The position numbers were made by a program, and so were the translations under genes. Shown one piece after another: positions 34,172-47,172 of a DNA stretch of 64,000 nucleotides (position 1 is the stretch's first letter; every line of letters starts with the position of its first letter). The notes under the pieces are model-generated. The model was given only the letters and a program-made list of their open reading frames with translations. It made no database searches and was not told where the DNA came from. Source of the DNA: Kwoniella bestiolae CBS 10118 (Eukaryota > Basidiomycota > Tremellomycetes > Tremellales > Cryptococcaceae); the NCBI RefSeq assembly GCF_000512585.2, contig NC_089241.1, positions 2,294,001 through 2,358,000 on the forward strand. The letters are read 5' to 3'.

Positions 34172-37100
34172 ATGTCAGAAGCGCTCCCATCCCAAACATC
34201 ACTAACAACAGCCCCCCCAATCCCCCACCCTCAAGCCAAACGCACCAAATCATCAGCGAACCTCACGCCCGACCTCCCCCGACTCCCCATCCCTCCTCTC
34301 AAAGAAACACTCAAGCGATACCTCCGAGCACTTGAGGGACTCCAGACTCCCGAGGAACATCAACGAACTAAGGAGGTAGTTGAGGAGTTTCTGGTGGAGG
34401 GAGGGGAGGGGGAGAGGTGGCAGGGGAAATTGGAGGAGTACGCCAAGGAAAGAGAGAGTTATATTGAGGAGTTTTGGTGTGAGTTTCAATATCTCTTCAG
34501 ATGTCTCGTGGCTGGGAGGGAATTGTTGTTACTGACTTTGGGGGATGGATGACGGTGTAGATGAAAGTTATTTGTCGCACTCTGATTCGGTGGTTTTGAG
34601 CTTGGTAAGTCACCTAGACCTAGGCCATTGGAAACTGTAACTGATTGATGTCTGCTCGAAATGAGTAGAACCCATTCTTCGTCCTTTCGTAAGTGATACC
34701 ATGCACCTTTGAAATGTTCAATGCTCAGACTAAGGCTACGGCTCAACAGCTCCGATGTAACTCCCCGGACCGACCCCCAACTATCCCGAGCAGCATCCCT
34801 CATCCTCTCGTCCTTGTCGTTCATCCACGATCTGCGGAATGGGTACCTTCAGGCAGATACTGTCAGGGGTACTCCGCTGGATATGAGTCAATATGGGAGA
34901 CTGTTCGCTACCTGTCGTGTACCTACTGATGTGAGTGAATCCATCAGGTGGATGAAACCCTTGATTGGCCGATCTATCAGATAGTAGAGTGTGATGTAGC
35001 TGATCGATCATGATGATACACAGCGAGGATGTAGGATGGAAGTTCACGAGCAGAGTAAACATATCGTTGTGCTTAGACGAGGTCAATTCTGTGAGCTAGC
35101 CTTCCCCCTGTGGTTTCAGGATGCTCGAAGCTCATGTACTTGCGTGTAGACTGGTTTGACTGCCTCGACTCGAAAGATCGACCGTTGTTCACGGACAGAG
35201 AGATCCTGAGTAATCTGGAAGCGATTGTCAAGGATGCTGATAAGACACCTGTACAATCTGTAAGTTAAGTATGATCTGGCATACATATCGCCCAGTTATA
35301 CTGATATCACCTGCGCTCTCCTACCCATCATTTTCTTATGGTATTTGCCGGATCAAAGCTTACACACTACTTGATTTTAGGTCGCCTCCAACTCGGTCGG
35401 AATCCTGACCACGGAATCACGTAAAATTTGGTCATCGCTCCGATCGGACCTAATCAAATCGAACAAACTCAACGCATCGTGTTTATCAGTTGTGGAATCT
35501 GCGTTATTCATCGTCTGTTTGGATGATGCGGGACCGGAAGACCTGGCTGAACTGTGTGGAAACTTCTTGTGTGGTGGATACAAGTTGGAAGGTGGGGTGC
35601 AGACTGGTACTTGTACAAACAGGTGGTACGATAAAGTGGGTAGTCGGCTATGTCCTTCGGACGGGCTGTGCGTGGAGTATTAGCTAATACTTATTTGTTC
35701 AATGGACGTAGCTGCAGATCATTGTTTGCTCAAATGGTGAAGCAGGTATCAACTTCGAACATACCGGTGTAGATGGTCATACGGTATTAAGATACGCAGC
35801 AGACGTCTATACAGAGTTGGTCCTACTATTCGCCAAAGTAAGTTGAGTCTCCTCCGATACTTCTCCACAAATCAACTAACACTCCTGACCTTATCAGACG
35901 ATAAACCCCTCCACACCCTCCCTATTTAAATCCAAACTATCCCCATTCTCCAAATCCGCCAAATCCCCCCCTAAACCCGAAGACCTAGATGGTGAAGAGG
36001 AAGAATCATTTGAGATCCAACCTAAGAAGTTGGAGTGGAAGCTCACCCCTGACCTTCTAGCTGGGATCAGGTACGCGGAAACGAGGATTAGCGATTTGAT
36101 ATGTCAGAATGATAGTCAGGCGTTGGAGTTTAAGGGGTATGGAGGGAATTTCATAAAGAGGCATGGGTTCAGTCCGGACGCTTTTGTGCAGATGGCTTTT
36201 CAGGCGGCTTATTACGGGTTGTATGGTGGGTTGTGTTTTCATCAGTGTTGTGGGGATTGTACAAGGTATTTTACAGGGAGTCTTATTGGGAAGGATGAGA
36301 AGGAGAGACGAAGTGATGTCGAGTTCAGGTTACAGGGTCATCCAGCGCAGGTGGGCTAACTACGCCTTGTACTGAAACAGGCCGAGTGGAAAGTACATAC
36401 GAACCTGCTATGACGAAAGCTTTCCTGCATGGACGAACTGAAGCTATACGAACGGTTCAGCCTGAGTCTGTGGCATTCGTCAAGGTTAGTTGCGCACTTG
36501 AGCTGCGATATCATCTGTGAAAGACATTGCATCGAGCTGATCCGTCTACTGGCTATAGGCCTTCTGCTCCGATCACGCATCTGTCAACGAGAAGGTCGAG
36601 GCACTGAGGAAAGCCTGCAAGAAGCATACGCAACTGACCAAAGAATGTAGTCAAGGTTTGGGACAAGATCGGTAAGTATTTGAGGGTCAGGTGAAGTTAT
36701 AGCTCTATGATCAATAGTGCTAACCTCATTTGCACTCGCAGACACTTGTACGCAATGTACTCGCTAATCCAGCGAGATATCCAAGCCTACCATGCCTCCC
36801 GAGCGCGAGGTAGCTCAGCCACGAACGGAGTCAGCGGCTCATACAACGGAAACGGTAATGGCAATGGGCCAATCTCCCCATCCAGCCAATCTGCGATCCT
36901 CTTCTCACCGCAAACTCAAACTTCCGCGCTAAGTGGCGAAGGAAGTACCAATGGCGATGCACCCACTCACGGCCAAGTACCTGGCTCTACCGCTCCTGAG
37001 AGCGAGCGGCAAAAACCTAGAGTTCCTGCCCTGTTCAAAGATCCAGGATATAATCTTTTGGGAACTAGTGTATTGTCGACTTCGAATTGTGGGAATCCAG

Positions 37101-37787
37101 CTTTGAGACTGTTCGGATTCGGACCAGTCACGCCAGAGGGGTATGGTATAGGTGAGCAATCCATCTCTTCTCTTCTCTTCTCTTCTCTTCTGATCTCAGG
37201 GGGATGTCCCCCCATTTTACAGTGTACGTAATCATATCTGTGTGAATACTGATGATGGTCGACTTGTCACAGGATACATAATCAAAGACGAGGGAATATC
37301 CATCTGCATGTCCTCCAAACATCTCCAAACTCGACGACTCCTCCAAACCCTCCAGGCGTATTTGGTAGAAGTCCAGAAGATGTTAATCCAATTATGGAAA
37401 GAGGCCAACGAGCGGCCCGAAGCGTTTATTGATCATAGTGGTGTGATGAGGGATGCAAGGACGGGTAAGAAGGTTGAGATGGATGGTGAGGATGATAGGG
37501 AGGATGAAGAGATGTGTGAGTTGGTTTTTGCCTGTGCTATCAACAATACTCCCTCTGTTATGGCGTCTTACTCTCTTGACCGTGCGAGCTGATGTGGCTC
37601 GTATGTTATCGCAGTGGGTGGATTCGGTTTCTTCGATGTGGGCGTTCAGGCTGCCTTGCCCCAGGCGAGAAGGAGAAGACCTACTGTCGGTGAGTTATCG
37701 TTACACCCATAGTCTGGATCATTGGATCAGCTCATTGACGGTATCATTTTGAATACAGGTAAACAACTTGTCATTGCGGAATACTAA
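34172..37787 (+). CDS. Carnitine O-acetyltransferase (Yat2-like)
   Basis: About a dozen exons, roughly 900-950 residues. It transfers acetyl groups between CoA and carnitine, moving acetyl units between compartments during growth on fatty acids or C2 compounds. Visible family motifs: LPRLPIPPLKETLKRYL at the N-terminus, QLSRAASLIL, ADTVRGTPLDMSQYGRLF, VLRRGQFYWFDCLD, the catalytic-histidine segment INFEHTGVDGHTVLRYAADV, QMAFQAAYYGLYGG and ESTYEPAMTKAFLHGRTEAI. The C-terminus has LSTSNCGNPALRLFGFGPV, GYGIGYIIKD and QLVIAEY. A disordered Ser/Asn/Gly-rich insert of about 90 residues (about 36800-37010) separates the HLYAMYSL helix from the PALFKDPGYN segment, as in Yat2-type enzymes. I see neither an obvious mitochondrial presequence nor a peroxisomal C-terminal tripeptide. 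Likely a SNF1-dependent gene by analogy. Confidence 0.92.
37164..37190. repeat. Pentanucleotide TCTCT tract inside an intron
   Basis: About five copies of a CT-rich 5-bp unit within the carnitine acetyltransferase intron near 37152-37272. It may serve as an extended polypyrimidine tract. Confidence 0.8.
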
Positions 37788-38072
37788 TTTAGTGTATCAG
37801 AAATGTTTGTCAGCGGTTCAAAGGTGTTGCTGAAGTGGGATCCTTCGGATGTATGGGAACTGTATGTATCGGGTAACTTGTACAGTTATACTCTTGCGTG
37901 GAGCAGAAGATAAGTTATGCAAATGCATCCGTTTGAAATTTGAAAAGACATAACCTCATTGATATATAATCGTTATGTCTCAATTCCATCATTTACTTTA
38001 TGCGATCCCTCTCAAGTCAAACTCATCCACTTTACGTGCACCTAATCATGTCATTCGCTGTACGTCCCTTCT

Positions 38073-41000
38073 CTACTTTGCACCAAATCCACTAAAACTG
38101 CACCAATCACGATAACTCAGCTCGATCTCTTCCATTCTCTCTAAATACCCAGTATGACAAACTCACCTAAAGAACCCAGATGGTTTACCCTTCCCTTCAC
38201 TCGCATCTTTCTTCCACCCCTCGTCTCCCTGCTCCTGCTGCGTATGAAAGTCAAATAACCCACCTCCCCCTGCCGACGAGGGAGAGTTCGACTGCCCAGG
38301 AACATATTTCGCAGCACTGGTATGCGATCTCGTAGATCCACCTCCACCTCTATGGGTCGATCCGCCAGTGGACTTGGCAAGATCAGAGATATTGCCTGGA
38401 TCGAGATTGAATCTTATTGATCCGAATGATGAGGGGGATGGTGTAGTGTTATTGTTGGTAGCGATGGAGGGCGTTGATGGGATTGGAGTTGAAGTCGGTT
38501 GATCATCTACAACTTCGGGTTGGGGTTCAGCTTTCACCAGTGGGGACGCTGATGATGTCGATTTATTAAGGGATGGAGGTAATTGACCTGGAAGTGGTAG
38601 GGCATCAATCATGATGGTTTTGCTGTGTGTATTTGCCTTGGTTTCCAATTTAGTCAATCTAGCGGATTTGACTTTCTCCAGTCTACCTATCAACCTATTA
38701 CGGTCATTCCCATTTAGAGCGGAATCAACTTCCTTCAAGATCTCCTTAGAAGGTTCGAAAGAGATTGTTCTAGGTTCCGCGGAAGGTATAGTAGATTTCC
38801 TAGGGGTATGCCGAAGAGTCGACGAAGGAGTGGGTGAACCTGCTCGACTGGGCGAAGCCAATCTGATACCACCTATCCTTCTTGCTAGATCGTCGATGGT
38901 CTGCTGACGATCTCGAATGGCTGCATCGATATTTCGGACGGATCGTTGTACTCTTTCGAGAGCGGGTTGTTGGCTACACGTTGACACATTGAGCATGATG
39001 GCACTGCATCTGACGGTGTCGGGGATCTAGCACTCACGAATTGCCCCTACCCTGCTCTCGCATTTCAGCTCTTCGCTTCAGCCCGGCGATAGACGCTTCA
39101 AGCTCTTCAATCTTGGTTTCCGCAACCTACGGACGAACGATTGTGATCAGCATCAATGAAGAGATCGGGCATAGCGGACATTACTCACCTGAACGGCTTT
39201 ACGCAGCTTTAGCTGACTTGAAGCCTGTTCCGGACTAAGATCCTTGATCTGCATGACCTTGGCGAATGATGGGTCTTGTCGAGCTTTGAGGAATTTATCC
39301 GCTTGGCCAGTCTTCATATCCGCTTAAACCACCACGCCTCATCAGCCATTCTGTCCTTATTGGTGCGTTGAATGGAAAACGGTACTCACTCTTCAGCATA
39401 CGGGATTGCAATTCCGCCAATTTCAATTCCGTACCATTGTCATCGTTTCTCAGTTCATGTGACGTCCTTCGGAGATCTTCGACTATGTCTGCCAATTGTG
39501 AGATCGAGGAGAAAGCGATGATGTCGTGCGATGCCAAGTTTTCGGTATTGATAGGAGGGATATCAGTCATATTGAAGGATTTATGGTATTTGGCATTGGC
39601 CTCGAGAATGGCTTTGATCTGTATAACAAATCGTGAGCAAACCATATAATGCAATGGGTAGGGCAACTTACATTCGCAATATCGTCGCCCGAAGCCAGTA
39701 TGATCTTCTCTACTATCGCTCCCATCGATTTTGACCCAACTTCCGGTCGTGAAGGTGGAAGCGGGACGCTCTCTCGAGTTGACAGGGTGAATTTGCTGGG
39801 TGCCACTGGAGCGGATGGAGGCGGAATAGGTGCTGCCGCAGGGGCAGGCGTACCAAACATCGATGGTTTCTTCTCTGCCAATGGTGATGGAGTGGCAATA
39901 GACGCTGGTTTACCTAGACCTAGACTGAAAGCAGGTTTTGGTGCTTCTACAGGTACCGAAGGTACAGTTTTAGCTGCTCCAAATAGAGGAGAGGTGGTGT
40001 TGACGGGCTCTGCAGGTTTGCTACCGAACAGGTTGAATCCGCCAGTAGCCGGAACAGGAGCAGGAATAGGAGAAGCAGGCTTGGAGATTTCAGCGTTCGT
40101 GGTACCGAAGAAGTTGAAGGCCCCGTTGGGCGTTGACGAAGGTTCTTTCTGCTCCTCTTGAGTTTTGTTTCCGAATAGGCTAAATGCACTGGCAGGTTTC
40201 GCTTCTTCCGTTTTCGTTTCTGCTGGCTTTGCGCCGAAACCTCCAAATCCAGTGAAGGCAGGAGGAGCGGCCGAAAGATCTTTGTTGTTTTCAGCAGGCT
40301 TCTTGCCAAATAGACCAAATGCGCTTGTTGCAGGTTTACTCTCTTCTTTGCTATTCTGATCGGCAGGCTTGGTACCAAATAATCCGGAAGGTGCGGGAGG
40401 TTTAGCGGGTGAAGATTCAGGTGTCGTGCTCGCGTTTTCAGGTGGACCGGATAGCGGAGAGCTGGTTCGAGAGGCGTGCTTGAAGGAAAATGAAGGTGGT
40501 AGCTTGGGTTGAGCCGGGGTGGTCGCAGCAGGTAAGACGGGTTCTTTCTTCTCTTCCTGAGACGAAGGTGAAGGTGCAGGACTGGGTCTGGCAAACAACG
40601 AAGCGCCTTCCGAGCCAGATGTGGGAGAAACGGGTTCGTCGTCACCTTTGTCGGTCTTGAAGGGCTTGGCAAACCATGTTGGAGGTGATTTGGTAAGCGC
40701 TTTGGCGCTGGTAGAAACTTCCGATTCGACTTTACTAGCTTCTTCCTCATACGGCTCTTCTTCGACTTCCCCTTCTGCTTCCCCTTCCTCATCCTCCGAT
40801 GCAAGTTCGTCGGAAACTTCCTCTTTGATAGGTGACATATCAGGAGGTATAGATGTCGATCTCCTCCGACCCGATGTAGGAGCTTCCTCTTCTTCCTCTT
40901 CCTCATCCTCCTGGCCGTCATCGTATTCTTCGTCATCTTCGTAATCATCGTAATCATCGTGTTCGCCTTCCTCTTCATACTCGTCCTCATACTCTTCTTC

Positions 41001-44000
41001 TGTACCTTGCCCATCTTCAAGGAAGGCGGCTCCAGCTTCAACATGGTACACGTCTTCCTCATCGACTTCTGGAGTAGGCGGTTCGAGAGTTTTGGCGGGC
41101 TCCCCTCCTGGCGTAGTGGTTGAGATGAGTTCAGTCGATTTGTTCGGAGTCGAATCTGGGGTAGTCGATTGTGCGACCGCAGATTTCTTGATTGGGGTAG
41201 CTGTGGGTGTAGTTGATTCCTCCTTAGATTGTTCAGGAGCTGAGGGTATTTCGTATCCTTTTACTTCTTTTTCGGGCGTGGGAGGCGCGGCTGCTGCTGG
41301 GGTCTCCTGTGGTGGGGTTGAAGTAGCAGGTTTAGCACTCAACGAAAAAGCGGGCGTAGGAGTTGCTGTTCCGAAAGCGCTTGCTGGTTTCTCCTTCTTT
41401 TCGGCAGCGGTACCAAAGACAGAGGTACCAGAACCACCGAATCCTGCAAAACCACTAGGTTTCTTATCCTTGTCCGAACCACCACCGAAAACGGAAGTAC
41501 CGCTACTCGCGAATCCTCCAAATCCTGCGGGTTTCTTCTCACTGTCAGATTTGGATCCGAAAGCCCCAAAACCACCACTAATATTGCCTATTGGCTTATT
41601 CGTAGCGGGAAGGGAAGACTTGCCGAGCCCAACGGGTACAGAAGACTGCCCGAAACCGCTACTCCCGAAAGCTGATGGTGATGACGACCCAGTTGTAGAG
41701 GGCTTCCCGAATCCTGACGACCCGAAAGCTGAAGGTGAAGAAGAAGGAGGAGTGGCAAATGCTGTAGGGGTTGATGCAGGGCCAAAAGCGGGCGTGGAAG
41801 ATTTTTGAGCTTGTCCAAAAGCGCCGACCGAAGGTGCTCCACCGAATGCAGTGGCCGGTTTGATGAAAGACGACGATGTGGAGGGAGTGGAAGTGGCAGC
41901 TGCTTGAGAAACAGCAGGTTTCGTTGGTGGTGACTGAGGCGGCGTATCATCTTCCAGCCCAGGAGCCTTCTTACTTGATCCATGAACAGGCGATCCCGGT
42001 GGCGATTCTCCTAATCCAGGTATGCCAGCAGGCTGAGTAGACTTGTCGAGAGCGGAAGCGAACCCACCCAGGCCGAAATCATCTTGTTCTGCATCTTTGC
42101 TAGTTTCAGGGGAAGGAGATGGAGGGTTTGGCTGACCAAATGCGCCAAAGGCGGAAGTTTGAGAGGCATTTGTACCGAATCCACCGAAAGCTGATTTGGA
42201 AGTTTCGGGTTTTGCTGATTGACCAAACCCTCCAAATGCAGTTGACGGCTTATCATCTCCGACCGCTTTCTGACCGAAGCCACTGAAAGCTGAAGTAGAA
42301 GGAGGCTGTTGGCCTTCGGTGGATTTGGGCCCGAAACCAGTGAAGGCAGGTTTAGGAGGCTCTGTTGATGGCGAGGAGGTTGATTTCTGACCGAAAGCAC
42401 TTGTAGAACCAAATGCACTGCCGCCACTACCGAAAGCGCTGGATGATCCAAATGCAGAACCACCACTTCCAAACGGTGACGCCGATTTGTCCGGTTTCTC
42501 TTCAGTCTTGGCAGCTTGCCCAAACGCTGAGCCTCCAAAGCCAAACGATGCTCCAGCGGGTTTGCTTGTCGATCCAAATGCACTGAATCCTGCATTCGAG
42601 CCAGATGGTGTCGGTGTGGAACCAAAGGCGGAAGGAGTTGACGAGGTACCGAAAGCGTTCGCAGTGGTAGCAGCAGGTTTCGAAGATTGACCAAAAGCTG
42701 ATTGACCAAACGCTGAGCCTGGGGTGGAGGAAACACCGAAAGCTGACGATCCGAAGGCACTAGGCTTAGACGTGGGGCTGGATGACGAGCCAAAAGCTGG
42801 CACCGGCGCGGATGTTGAACCGAATGCAGCGGGTTTGGCGGGAGTGGAAGTAGGGGTCGTGCTTGCACCAAAGGCGCTGGGAGTGCTGGCAGAGCCGAAT
42901 GCAGATGGCTTGGCTGACTGACCGAAAGCTGATTGACCAAAGCCAGATGAGTTACTCGACTGACCAAACCCAGAGAAGGCGTTTGGTTTGCTTGAACTCC
43001 CAAAAGCATTGGGCGCTGCTGGAGTACTCGATGGCGAGGATGTGGATGGTTGACCAAATGCGGAAGCACCAAAAGCGGCAGGCTTTGAGGAAGAGCCAAA
43101 AGCAGGTGTTGATGATTGGCCAAATGCGCTGACACCAAATGCATTACCAGAAATGCTGGAAGAGTTCTGACCGAAGGCAGAGCCACCGAAAGCTGCAGGA
43201 GCCGAAGTGTTGGTGGAAGAGGGAGGAAGTGCGTTGTCCGACGAAGCAGGTTGATTAGCGGGGGCTGTTCCCGGGGATGATGAGATGATGTCTTGAGGTG
43301 TGATCATACCCTGATACAGTCCCGCATCGGGATACCTGACATCAAAGGAGATTACAGTTCCCTCCTGGGTGTATGCGAGCAATCTGGGTTGAGGTGGTAG
43401 ATCCGGCAATTCTATTCCACCTACAATCCCACGCTGTATCTTCTTGTTGGATGTCAAATCCAGAGCTAACGCTAAGACTGAAGCATCATCCCTCACTCCG
43501 GCCTTGGCAGCAGGTAAAACACCCCTAGCGGTCTCTTCCAACAGCAATACTTCCCATTTAGGCGGTTCCCTTTCGTTAGCTATACTTCCATGAAGCACGC
43601 CAATCTCCGACGAAGCACCCGAAACGATTAGAGCGATATGTTTGGTCGTATCTCCCCAAGCCTTCAATCCAGCAAAATGTCGATTAAAGCTTGCTCTAGA
43701 TGCTAAGCCCATGGTGTTTAGAGGGTCGAAGAATTTGGTAAATGTGAATTCCGATTTATTTCGATACATTATGTAGGTTTCTACCGGATCATCAGGTTGA
43801 GCGTTTTCCTGAGCGTAAGAGACGAAGAAGAGATCGTTCTCGAGCCATTGTGCGAAGACAGGGTGATACGATTCAAGGTCAGGAGGAGATGGTATCTCGG
43901 CTTTCGCTGTGCCTTCAGGTGTATACTGGATTAATTTTCCGGAAGGAGTGCCGACTACTATCTGTTTGCCTTTGGCTGACCAGCTCGCTACGTGATTGTC

Positions 44001-44909
44001 AGCTTCGGTCGATAACAATGCATGGAATATGGGTTTGCTTACCACACGTGAATGGCCCTGACAAAGGCGCTGCTAGTCTACAGTCTTCTATGTCGGCGAC
44101 GACCAGGCCCTCGGGCGCCAGCAGAGTCAGAAGACGAGTGTGTTGGTCGGTCGGTGCAGCAGCTGGATTGGGAAGGACGTCGAGAAGTTGGGACGGTATG
44201 TTTGTTGTAAATGAATGGTATGGTGATGTCTATTTGTCATCCTTTCAGTTAGAAGAGAGGGTAGGTGAGGAAACGAGACCGTTACTCACATCACCACTCA
44301 AAACTTCTTTCAGCTTAAAGACGTGTATTCCAGCACCATTGGCTGTAGCTACAACCAGACGCTCTTCGTTCATTGCAAGGCTAGAAAGGAATCAGCATCT
44401 CCCATTGACCATCTTGATCGGCTGACTCACCGTATCCATACTGGTCTAGCGGATAATCCTATAATCTGGATTGGGGTCGAAGTTGGGGAGGCATCTTTTG
44501 CTGCTCCTTCCAATAGCCCATGAAAATCTGACAAGCGATGTATACGAACATCTATGGTGTTGGGGAGGGTCAGTGATCATTCGATTACAGGAAATATATT
44601 GGACTCACCATCGTTACCTCCCACTACGATCAAGTCCCATACATTTGAAACTACCATCAAGTTGCACTCTAATGGTAATCCTTCCAAGTCTACTTTATCA
44701 GACACTCGCACGTCCACATCGTGATTCGTCTTGACTAGTTGAAGCCACTGGTTGGTTGCCTATTAGCAGATACACAACATGGAAAGAGGTCGTTCACTTA
44801 CATCTACGTCCGATTCATCACCTTCCACCACCTGACAACTGGGTCCGGCGGAGGGTTGATCGTCGTCCATCGCTAGTGCACCGAAAGAGTTCCCACCGTT
44901 TCCAAACAT
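38073..44909 (-). CDS. NUP159: Nup214/Nup159-type FG nucleoporin
   Basis: A giant gene of roughly 2000 residues. It starts MFGNGGNSFGALAMDDD. Exons 1-6 hold the N-terminal beta-propeller (ECNLMVVSNVWDLIVVGGND, RLVVATANGAGIHVFKL, QIVVGTPSGKLIQYTPEG, IALIVSGASSEIGVLHG). One exon over 4 kb then carries dozens of (S)AFG, GFG and FG repeats separated by Ser/Pro/Thr/Lys linkers, with an acidic Glu/Asp/Tyr block near 40880-41040 and a second FG region of LFG/FGKKP type. The C-terminal exons are helical with heptads (VQRSVRNIDAAIRDRQQTIDDL), as in the Nup82-binding coiled coil. It works on the cytoplasmic face of the pore in mRNA export. The last open frame ends FFR-stop at 38163, but that stop overlaps a GTGAGT donor; splicing to an acceptor near 38095 gives a tail ending SGFGAK (stop 38073). 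Confidence 0.93.
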
Positions 44910-45239
44910 CGTACAATCCCTTGGAATTGTACCTTGAATCTAGCGATGGTCTTGTCCTGGTCTGATGTCTGACTGATTGAATGCTTGGGAATGAATGATG
45001 ATTGTAATAACAAAATCAGAGAACATGCATGAATCAGAGGATCAAGTGGAATTCCAACTTCTCCACACCCATTCTGTACACCGTTCTCAGTTACGTAACA
45101 CTATTACTACCACTCCTCAGCTTGTCAACAATCCATCCTTGTCGAGTCTTTAGACCCCCTTCCCAACTTGACCATTTCCTCTTCTTACAATGATACTCAT
45201 ATTCTTGTAAAGAGTCGTACACATCTAACAGATCGGGAT
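44910..45239. promoter_or_regulatory. Divergent promoter region, nucleoporin / RNA triphosphatase
   Basis: 330 bp between divergent starts; no distinct site. Confidence 0.35.
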
Positions 45240-46662
45240 ATGCCCCCTTACGTGCCGTATCACGATCGACCACCGTTCTACACCAGCTTACCCACTCCCC
45301 CATACCCGCGTGATCCTCCGACACCGCGATACGCTTCACCCGACTTGGACCCTACCATCCCTATCAACATGTCTTCCGAATCTGAGCAAGACAATTACGA
45401 GGATCACCGAGTAGCCAGCAGAAATGGTGGAAGCTCAAGCTACGCGCCTAGAGTAAGGGAAGATGATTCTGGACCAAGTAAGAAGAGAGCACGACCAGAG
45501 GAGTATCAGGAGGATTATGCCCAGCAGTACGCTCCCCCACAACCGGAATATGTGAGATTGACCGGCTCGATATTCAACATATCACCCAGGAATCCATTCA
45601 CGAGTGTAGTAGGGGACTTCATCATGGCTAGTGCAACAGGTTTAGAAAATGTAGAGGTGTGTTCAAACCTCTTTATGCGCAACTGTGGCCCGACTGATAT
45701 TTGTGAGATGGGTTAGATCGAAATCAAGCTTGGTATATTGACGTTACCTGATCATCAAGGACCTTCGAGGAGGATACGACTACCTACACAAAGCGAGATG
45801 AGTGAGTGTATTCAGTCCAGTCGAGGTGGCTTCCATCGTGCTGATTCCCATTGTCTGTCCAGTCGTACCACCAGATTACCCCCTCGGCCCATTCCAAGCT
45901 ACGATGCATCCACAGCAGCACAAGACCCTCAACAACCTCTTGAATCAAGCTGCTCAATCATCTGTCAACTTGAGTCCGGAACAAGGCAGAGTGCATTTTT
46001 CTCGATCGAAATTGACAGATTCGTTTCATGGTGCTGGCGGACGAAATGGTAAAGTGAGAGTCAGTAGAAGTAGGGAGACTGGAGAGGTTGTGGAAGTAGT
46101 TAAAAAGCGGAGAGTAGCAGATCTGAATGTGTACTGCCCAGGAGCAGCGTTCGATTGGCGGATCAGTGTGAATGTGGAAGAGCCTTGTGAGTGATTCTAG
46201 TAATTCCACCGTCCCACGCCCCGAGTAGACCAAATACGATCAAAAGCGAGGAGCGAAAGAGGCGAACGGACGATATGCATGGATCAAACGAGGAGGACAA
46301 CGACGGCTAATCAGTCATGAATCGAATAGATGAAATGCCCGAAACTCCACCAAACATGACGAGAGACAAGGACAGAGCAAGCTACAGGCATCAAGTCTGT
46401 CAGGTGGATCTGACTCATGTCATGTCTAGAGTGAGTCGACTGCTAGCGTAGGTCGTGCAATCATTAATTAACAGATATTTTATCGTAGGAGAACCCCCAG
46501 TCTCGACCCGTATCATCGTTCGAACTGGAAATTGAGGTGCGAGATGTGCCGTCATTACTAGCAGAAGGAGCCGCGGGATCCGATCGGTTCGATGAGATAC
46601 TGCAGAATGTGCTGGACACAGCGAGAATGCTTATCAAGAATTGTGATCCAGCACCTCAATAG
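45240..46662 (+). CDS. CET1: mRNA 5'-triphosphatase, capping enzyme beta subunit (Cet1 tunnel family)
   Basis: Five exons. Residues 1-105 are a disordered Pro/Tyr/Ser-rich tail with a KKRARPEE nuclear-type signal. The tunnel fold begins LTGSIFNISPRNPFTSVVGD. Splicing then restores VEIEIKLGILTL, the first metal-binding Glu strand of the triphosphatase tunnel metalloenzymes. Next come GRVHFSRSKLTDSFH, KKRRVADLNVYCPGAAFDWR, RDKDRASYRHQ followed by VDLTHV, and the final Glu strand SFELEIEVRDV. It removes the gamma phosphate of nascent pre-mRNA before guanylylation. Only fungi and some protists use this fold for capping. ATGs at 45240 and 45369 are both in frame; the outer is given. Confidence 0.93.
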
Positions 46663-47172
46663 TTCACCGCTTATCACAAACCATCTATAACTCCATGCAA
46701 AGGCTATACACCATACGCCATCAGTCTTTTCCAATACCCTTTATTTGATTGAACTTCAATCGTTAGTCGCGCTAACGACGATTTTTCGGCTCGATCTCTA
46801 GACTGGGTGTCTGAGACAGCAGTACTGCACCGGACTCTGGGCTTTCGTGTATGCGGTACCCGTTACTGCTTTTCATGCTGTACTGACCCGAACACTATAG
46901 TGTGTCATTGAGAACAGAATACCCCTTAGCAAAAGGTACTAACCGCACCGCATGGCATCGCCACCCTCGGCTGACCGGAGTGCTCGGATCGTTATCCGCC
47001 CAATGCGTTGGGTATTGAGATCTGGCTGAGCTTTGAATCGCCGAGGACACACCGAAAGCACATGATTCACTGAAGATACATATATAAAGCGGGGGCGATT
47101 ACTTACTACCTGGATCATTCATTCATTCAAGTCGCGACTACCAGTCTTTCCCAGTTATTGATCGCGCCATTC
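46663..47172. other. Intergenic region
   Basis: 3' region of the triphosphatase gene and promoter of the protease, with a CATT tandem run near 47115-47128. Confidence 0.4.
47081..47088 (+). promoter_or_regulatory. TATA-like element of the aspartic protease
   Basis: TATATAAA, 85-92 bp before the ATG at 47173. Confidence 0.5.

Noticed and set aside
39947..43186. Very long antisense and frame-shifted open frames inside the nucleoporin (such as 39947-41062 and 42011-43186)
   Set aside because: They are products of the repeat-rich, codon-biased FG region. The 1492-codon frame in the nucleoporin frame explains the whole stretch.
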